This document shows positions 59,931 through 64,000 of a stretch of 64,000 nucleotides of DNA, in pieces (within the stretch, counting starts at the first letter, position 1; each line of letters begins with the position of its first letter). The DNA is taken from positions 1 to 64,000 of the forward strand of contig JBJDYU010000012.1 in assembly GCA_051867615.1 (NCBI GenBank). The letters are read 5' to 3'. This stretch comes from RGIG5472 sp051867615. Lineage in GTDB: Bacteria; Bacillota; Clostridia; Oscillospirales; Oscillospiraceae. The translations under genes and the position numbers were made by a program. Under the pieces are notes generated by a model. The model made no database searches. It was not told the origin of the DNA and worked only from the letters and a program-made list of their open reading frames with translations.

Positions 59931-60908
59931 ATGAAAAAATGGATGAGTTTGCTGCTGGCGCTGGCGCTGGCCCTGTCTCTCGCCGCCTGCGGCGCGGCCG
60001 GACAGGAGGAGACGGCGGAGGATCCCGCCACGCTGCGGGTGGCCGCCATCAAGGGCCCCACGGGCATGGGGCTGGTAAAGCTCATGAGCGAGAGCGACGC
60101 GGGCAGCACCGGCACGAACACCTATGAGTTCACCCTGGTGGCCAGCCCCGACGAGATCGTGGCGGGCATCGGCGGCGGCGAGCTGGACGTGGCCTGCGTT
60201 CCCGCGAATCTGGGCGCCACGCTCTATAACAACACCGACGGCGCGGTGCGCGTGCTGGCGGTGAACACCCTGGGCGTGCTGTATATCGTGGAGAACGGCG
60301 ATACGGTCCATTCCGTGGAGGATCTGGCCGGCCGCACCATCTATTCCTCCGGTAAGGGCTCCACCACGGAGTACGCCCTGCAGCACATTCTGGATTCCTA
60401 CGGCGTGGAGGCCGCGGTGGAGTGGAAGAGCGAGCACGCCGAGTGCGTGGCGGCGCTGGCGGCGGACGAACAGGGCGTGGCCCTGCTGCCCCAGCCCTTT
60501 GCCTCTGCTGCGCAGATGCAGAACGAGAATATCCGGGTGGCCCTGGACCTCAATGAGCTCTGGGAGGAGCTGGGGGACGGCAGCGCCCTCATCACCGGCT
60601 GCGTCATTGCCCGGACGGAGTTCGTGGAGGAGCACAGCGGCGCCATCGACCTGTTTTTGCAGCAGTACGCGGATTCCGTGGACTATGTGAACGCCAACAC
60701 CGACGAGGCGGCGGAGCTGATCGAAGCCTATGACATCATTCAGGCGGCGGTGGCGAAGAAGGCGCTGCCCTTCTGCAACATCGTCTGCATCCGGGGTCAG
60801 GAGATGAAGGAGCAGCTCGGCGCTTACCTCGAGCTGCTGCACGGACAGAACGCCAAGGCTGTGGGAGGTTCGCTGCCGGATGAGGCGTACTATTACATCG
60901 GAGAGTAA
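59931..60908 (+). CDS. ABC transporter substrate-binding lipoprotein, NMT1/SsuA-like
   Basis: 325 residues. Lipoprotein signal with lipobox LAAC (Cys20), then a periplasmic-binding fold of the NMT1/THI5/SsuA group: LRVAAIKGPTGMGLVKLMSE, ELDVACVPANLGATLYNN, VLAVNTLGVLYIVENG and SVEDLAGRTIYSSGKGSTTE. Family members bind sulfonates, nitrate, HMP-type pyrimidines and the like; the ligand here is not predictable. An ATG two codons earlier (59925) would overlap the previous stop as ATGA and is also possible. Its 3' end overlaps the permease gene by 29 nt. Confidence 0.88.
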   Translation: MKKWMSLLLALALALSLAACGAAGQEETAEDPATLRVAAIKGPTGMGLVKLMSESDAGSTGTNTYEFTLVASPDEIVAGIGGGELDVACVPANLGATLYNNTDGAVRVLAVNTLGVLYIVENGDTVHSVEDLAGRTIYSSGKGSTTEYALQHILDSYGVEAAVEWKSEHAECVAALAADEQGVALLPQPFASAAQMQNENIRVALDLNELWEELGDGSALITGCVIARTEFVEEHSGAIDLFLQQYADSVDYVNANTDEAAELIEAYDIIQAAVAKKALPFCNIVCIRGQEMKEQLGAYLELLHGQNAKAVGGSLPDEAYYYIGE

Positions 60909-61647
60909 AAAGCATATACGGCTCTGGGCCGTGCTGCTCTGGCTCACGGTCTGGCAGCTTGCCGGTATGTGGGTGGGGCAGGAGTTCCTGCTGGCCACCC
61001 CTGCGGCCACGCTCCGGGCGCTGCTGCGCCTTATGGGGGAGGGAGAGTTCTGGCGCTCCATCGCCTTCTCCCTCTCCCGCATCGCCGCGGGCTTCGGTCT
61101 GGCGGCGGTGCTGGGCGCGGCGCTGGGCGCGGCGGCGGCGAGGAAGAAATGGGTGGGGGACCTGCTGGCTCCCCTCCTGGCTGTGGTGAAGGCCACGCCC
61201 GTGGCGTCCTTTATCATCGTGGCCCTGCTCTGGGTGTCCTCCCGGAACCTCTCGGTGCTGATCTCCTTTCTCATGGTCTTCCCGGTGCTGTATCTCAGCA
61301 TCCGGGAGGCGGTGGAGCAGCTCAGCGGAGAGCTCGCGGAAATGGCCCGGGTGTTCCGGGTGCCGTTTTGGCGGCGTCTCCGCTATCTTTACCTGCCGGA
61401 GATATTGCCCCGCTTCCGGGCGGCGGCCTCGGCGGCGCTGGGCTTCTGCTGGAAGGCGGGCGTGGCGGCGGAGGTCATCGGCATCCCGGACGGTTCGCTC
61501 GGCGAAAAGCTGTACGAGGCGAAGATCTACCTCAACACGCCGGAGCTGTTCGCCTGGACGGTCACCATCGTGGCGGTCAGCGCGGCGACGGAGCGGCTGG
61601 CGCTGTGGCTGCTGCGTCTGGCGGAAGAGAAATGGGGGCGGATGTGA
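60880..61647 (+). CDS. ABC transporter permease, SsuC/TauC type
   Basis: 255-residue inner-membrane permease with six predicted helices and the ATPase-docking loop in ELAEMARVFRVPFWRRLRYL, followed by YLPEILPRFRAAASAALGF. The C-terminal region AAEVIGIPDGSLGEKLYEAK is typical of the SsuC/TauC/ThiX branch. GGGAGG lies 11 nt before the ATG at 60880 within the preceding gene. It overlaps the ATPase gene by 16 nt, so the importer genes are tightly coupled. Confidence 0.88.
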   Translation: MRRTITSESKKHIRLWAVLLWLTVWQLAGMWVGQEFLLATPAATLRALLRLMGEGEFWRSIAFSLSRIAAGFGLAAVLGAALGAAAARKKWVGDLLAPLLAVVKATPVASFIIVALLWVSSRNLSVLISFLMVFPVLYLSIREAVEQLSGELAEMARVFRVPFWRRLRYLYLPEILPRFRAAASAALGFCWKAGVAAEVIGIPDGSLGEKLYEAKIYLNTPELFAWTVTIVAVSAATERLALWLLRLAEEKWGRM

Positions 61648-62210
61648 CGGAGCTGCGGAATATTTGGAAGTCCTATGGCGATAAGCAGGTGCTGCGGGGC
61701 ATGGATCTGTTCCTCCCGGAGGGAGAGATCACCTGCCTCATGGGCCCCTCCGGCTGCGGCAAGACCACGCTGCTGCGAATCCTCATGGGTCTCGAAACGG
61801 CGGACCGGGGCGAGATCGTGGGGATGGAAGGGCAGCGCGTCAGCGCCGTGTTTCAGGAGGACCGGCTGCTGACCCGGCTCACGGCGGAGGGGAACCTCCG
61901 CTTCGTGGCGGAGAGCGAGGGGCAGCTGCGCGAGATACCGGTGCTGCTTCGGGAGCTGGGCCTTGGGAAAGAGACCGGGCCCGCCGCCGAATTCAGCGGC
62001 GGCATGAAGCGCCGCCTCGCCATCGCCCGGGCGCTGCTGGCGGAGTATACGCTGCTGGTGCTGGACGAGCCTTTCCGGGGTCTCGATCAGGAGACGAAGG
62101 AACGGGCCATGGAGACCGTCCGCCGCCGCAGCGCGGGAAAGACCGTGCTGCTGGTGACCCACGACGAGAACGAAGCCCGGGCCATGTCCGGGCGCATCAT
62201 ACGGATGTAA
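61632..62210 (+). CDS. ABC transporter ATP-binding protein, SsuB/TauB type
   Basis: Small ATPase of 192 residues (usual 230-260, so compact). Walker A MGPSGCGKTTLLRIL, Q-loop VSAVFQEDRLL, signature FSGGMKRRLAIARAL, Walker B LLVLDEPFRGLD, H-loop VLLVTHDENEA. It completes a binding protein, permease and ATPase importer. Start taken as the ATG at 61632; a GTG at 61644 is an alternative. The operon ends at the hairpin following the stop. Confidence 0.88.
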   Translation: MGADVTELRNIWKSYGDKQVLRGMDLFLPEGEITCLMGPSGCGKTTLLRILMGLETADRGEIVGMEGQRVSAVFQEDRLLTRLTAEGNLRFVAESEGQLREIPVLLRELGLGKETGPAAEFSGGMKRRLAIARALLAEYTLLVLDEPFRGLDQETKERAMETVRRRSAGKTVLLVTHDENEARAMSGRIIRM

Positions 62211-62216
62211 TAAAAA

Positions 62217-62250
62217 ACGCGGGCCGTCCTTTCGGATGGCCCGCGTGTCA
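62217..62250 (+). terminator. Terminator of the TM1266/ABC operon
   Basis: ACGCGGGCCGTCC/GGATGGCCCGCGT hairpin (with one G-T pair) and TTTC loop; the tail (GTCAGTTTGTT) is only partly T-rich. Confidence 0.7.
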
Positions 62251-62531
62251 GTTTGTTGAAAAAGCCTCGCAGAGTTCGCGCCCGCAGGCGCGAAGAAAAT
62301 AAGATTTATTTTCTCCGGCGGCGTGTACGTCTACATAAGGCTCTTAGTGGCTCTGCCACTTAGAGCCTTGTATGCATGGAGCCCCGTAAGCGGCGAAGCC
62401 GCTAACGGGATCTCGCAGGAGAAAATACTTCTCGGCCCGCAAACGTGCGCATCGAACGCTGACAGCGAACGATGCGTGCGCTGCGGCGGGCCGCAGCCTT
62501 TTCGAAAAAGTGGCGTTGCCACTTTTTCGAC
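62249..62531. repeat. Single-copy block of consecutive hairpins (element B)
   Basis: At least six stems in 283 nt: TTCGCGCC/GGCGCGAA (62275-62294); GAAAATAA/TTATTTTC (62295-62313); AAGGCTCTTAGTGGC with GCCACTTAGAGCCTT (62337-62369, one mismatch); CCCGTAAGCGGC/GCCGCTAACGGG (62383-62409, one mismatch); CGGCCCGC/GCGGGCCG (62433-62440, 62486-62493) enclosing CGCATCG/CGATGCG; and CGAAAAAGTGGC/GCCACTTTTTCG (62503-62529). No coding capacity seen. It lies between convergent genes; the last stem may terminate the EamA gene. It does not match the element at 36.8 and 56.1 kb. Confidence 0.7.
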
Positions 62532-62535
62532 AGGT

Positions 62536-63444
62536 TTATGTTGCTGCCGCTTCGCTCTTTTTCTTCGGAGCGGGAAGCTGGGAGAGGAGGACAGCGGCGA
62601 ACATGAGCGCGCAGCCCAGCAGCTCCCGGCCGCTGAGTCGCTCATGCAGCAGCACCGCGCCGGAGAGTACGCCGAACACGCTCTCAAGGCTCAAAAGAAG
62701 GGAGACCACCGTGGGGTTGGAGCCCTTCTGGGCGATGATCTGCAGCGTGTAGGCAATGCCCGAGGAGAACACACCCACATAGAGGATGGGCCAGATCCAC
62801 TGGCTGAAGCCGGCGAGGCTTACCTCCTCGGTCAGCAGGGAGGCGGCACCGGAAAGCACCATGCAGGTGAGAAACTGGACGAGGGAGAGGTACAGCCCAT
62901 CCACCGTCCGGGTGAAGTGGTCGATGACGAGGATGTGGGCGGAAAAGGCCAGGGCGCAGAGGAACACGAGGAAGTCTCCGCGCTGGATGGTGAAGCCGCT
63001 TTGGATGCAGAGAAAATACAGGCCCGCCGTAGCAAGCCCCACCGCGCACCAGATGTTGACGGAGATGCGGCGTCCCGCGAACAGGCCGCAGAGGGGGACG
63101 ATGACGATGTACAGGGCGGTGATGAAGCTGGCCTTGCCGGCGGAGGTGTCCGCAAGCCCTGCCTGCTGGAGGTTGGAGGCGATGGTCAGCACCGTGCCGC
63201 AGAGTACGCCGCCGAGGAGCATGGCCCGGCGGTCCTGTTTTTTCGGCGTCTGGCCCCGGGCGATCTCCCAGCGGCGGAAAAGCAAAATGGCCACAGCCAG
63301 GGTAATGGCCGCCACCAGCGAGCGCAGGGCGTTGATGGCGAAGGGGGGCAGGTAGTCTCCCGCCACGCTCTGGCCCACAAAGGCGGTGCCCCATATGAAA
63401 GCCGCCAGCAGCGGCAGTACAGTCTCACGAAAACGCTGGTTCAA
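62536..63444 (-). CDS. EamA/DMT-superfamily transporter
   Basis: 302-residue inner-membrane carrier with ten hydrophobic segments in two EamA repeats: LPLLAAFIWGTAFVGQSVAG, ASFITALYIVIVPLCGLFAG, then the second half beginning GDFLVFLCALAFSAHILVID and ending SLLLSLESVFGVLSGAVLLH. The start is the TTG at 63442-63444, with GAGGAG 9 nt upstream; no ATG or GTG lies suitably placed. Carriers of this family export amino acids or other metabolites. Substrate unknown. Single gene. Confidence 0.88.
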   Translation of the reverse strand: MNQRFRETVLPLLAAFIWGTAFVGQSVAGDYLPPFAINALRSLVAAITLAVAILLFRRWEIARGQTPKKQDRRAMLLGGVLCGTVLTIASNLQQAGLADTSAGKASFITALYIVIVPLCGLFAGRRISVNIWCAVGLATAGLYFLCIQSGFTIQRGDFLVFLCALAFSAHILVIDHFTRTVDGLYLSLVQFLTCMVLSGAASLLTEEVSLAGFSQWIWPILYVGVFSSGIAYTLQIIAQKGSNPTVVSLLLSLESVFGVLSGAVLLHERLSGRELLGCALMFAAVLLSQLPAPKKKSEAAAT

Positions 63445-63794
63445 GCAAAAGCACTCCTCTCGGGAACTTCTCCGCGCCCGGCGGCGTAACAGGAAAAGCG
63501 TACCACATTTCCCGCCGAAAGGCAATACACCGACTGGACGGTATTTTTTTTCGCCAGGCAGGGAGAAAACTGTGGAAATCGCAGGGAGCGGCGGTTTTTC
63601 GGCCGCGCGCCTTCATTGATGGATACGATGCGTTCGCGGGCGCGGACAGAGGCGGAGAACCCGCTCTTTTGGCAGCAGTCGGGAGTTTTGGACGCGTGCA
63701 AGGCATTGGGAATATCGATTTCACGGCTTGCGCTCCGCCGCCGTGGGTGTTATACTGGGCAGAGAAAGAATCTTTCGGCAGGGGGAGCGGATAT
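63445..63794. promoter_or_regulatory. Divergent intergenic region with LysR-gene promoter
   Basis: 350 nt with no gene recognised. Rightward promoter TTGCGC (63728-63733), 17-nt spacer, TATACT (63751-63756) with upstream TG. GGGGGAGCGG before the ATG at 63795 is the ribosome binding site. Nothing else seen in 63460-63720 apart from a T8 run at 63544-63551. Confidence 0.55.
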
Positions 63795-64000
63795 ATGGAT
63801 TTCAAGCAGCTACAGTCCTTTGTGGCGGTCATCAAGTATAACAGCTTCACGGAAGCGGCCAAGAGGCTCTATGTCTCCCAGCCCACCATCAGCACCCATA
63901 TCCGTATGCTGGAGGAGGAGCTGAATTCCTGCCTGATCATCCGCTCCACCAAGAGCATCGAGGTGACGCCCCGGGGCTGGGAGGCGTACGCGCTGGCCAG
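63795..64000 (+). CDS. LysR-family regulator, N-terminal fragment
   Basis: 68 codons to the window edge. MDFKQLQSFVAVIKYNSFTE followed by AAKRLYVSQPTISTHIRMLE is a LysR winged helix-turn-helix. It shares MD-x-KQL, NSF, QPTIS-x-HI, LE-x-EL, LI-x-R and TK-x-I with the LysR protein after tRNA-Sec (27749), indicating close paralogy. The effector domain is outside the window. It is divergent from the EamA transporter and may regulate it or itself, as is common for LysR proteins. Confidence 0.85.
   Translation, partial: MDFKQLQSFVAVIKYNSFTEAAKRLYVSQPTISTHIRMLEEELNSCLIIRSTKSIEVTPRGWEAYALA

Overview
This window is GC-rich DNA from a low-GC-phylum-type (Firmicutes) anaerobe with Clostridia gene content. 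The evidence is a yqfC-yqfD-phoH-ybeY / era-yqzL-recO block, a YlbJ-like and a SpoVB-like sporulation-type membrane protein, a T-box leader, HPr with His15 and Ser46, an SRP RNA upstream of dnaX, and an [FeFe]-hydrogenase-associated TM1266-type protein. High GC together with selenocysteine genes suggests an Oscillospirales/Oscillospiraceae gut bacterium. That assignment is inference from gene content, not a database match.

Layout. 1-9.5 kb: edge of a GNAT gene, a DEAD-box helicase, an oligopeptide-type binding lipoprotein, a carboxyl methyltransferase and a gamma carbonic anhydrase-like protein (both minus strand), then a MarR-regulated heterodimeric ABC exporter ending in an odd 67-residue protein. 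9.5-12 kb: PepV-type dipeptidase and a YlbJ-like protein (minus). 12-24 kb: conserved housekeeping and sporulation genes (yqfC, yqfD, phoH, ybeY, era, an FAD oxidoreductase, a 34-codon yqzL, recO, mutS2, HPr, a deaminase-like gene, uvrC). 24-28.7 kb: complete selenocysteine insertion module selA-selB-tRNA-Sec plus a LysR regulator; no selD and no selenoprotein was recognised here. 28.7-36.7 kb: LTA-synthase-like sulfatase and SDR (minus), two CobW-type metal GTPases (one with a 100-residue His-rich insert, one fused to a DUF1980-type domain), an SPFH protein with a small ribbon-helix-helix partner, cdd, and a membrane-anchored XRE regulator. 37-41.1 kb: a second MarR/heterodimeric ABC exporter cassette. 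41.2-51.5 kb: candidate small RNA, SLH-domain surface protein, ybaB-dnaX-SRP RNA, pepT, T-box-controlled trpB2, gapA. 51.7-57.8 kb: LacI-regulated alpha-glucoside-type ABC importer and malQ. 57.8-64 kb: flippase, a leader-controlled operon of a TM1266-like protein with an SsuA/TauA-type ABC importer, an EamA transporter and the start of another LysR gene.

Most striking non-coding signals: (1) a roughly 146-nt structured element present twice (36764-36909 and 56120-56266), with a 37/39-identical core and at least five stem-loops whose arms differ between copies but stay complementary; (2) an unidentified riboswitch-like leader with its own promoter and terminator before the TM1266/ABC operon (59448-59640); (3) a short promoter-to-terminator transcription unit without a convincing ORF (41262-41410); (4) a different, single-copy, multi-hairpin block at 62249-62531.

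How the genes work together: SelA, SelB and tRNA-Sec form one UGA-recoding system. Each exporter cassette places its repressor directly before the two half-transporters, and both pairs show the same complementary loss of one ATPase site. The LacI/SBP/permease/malQ cluster imports and processes malto-oligosaccharides but lacks its own ATPase, so it probably borrows a shared MsmX-type subunit. Starts, promoters and terminators were read by eye; family names rest on motif recognition.
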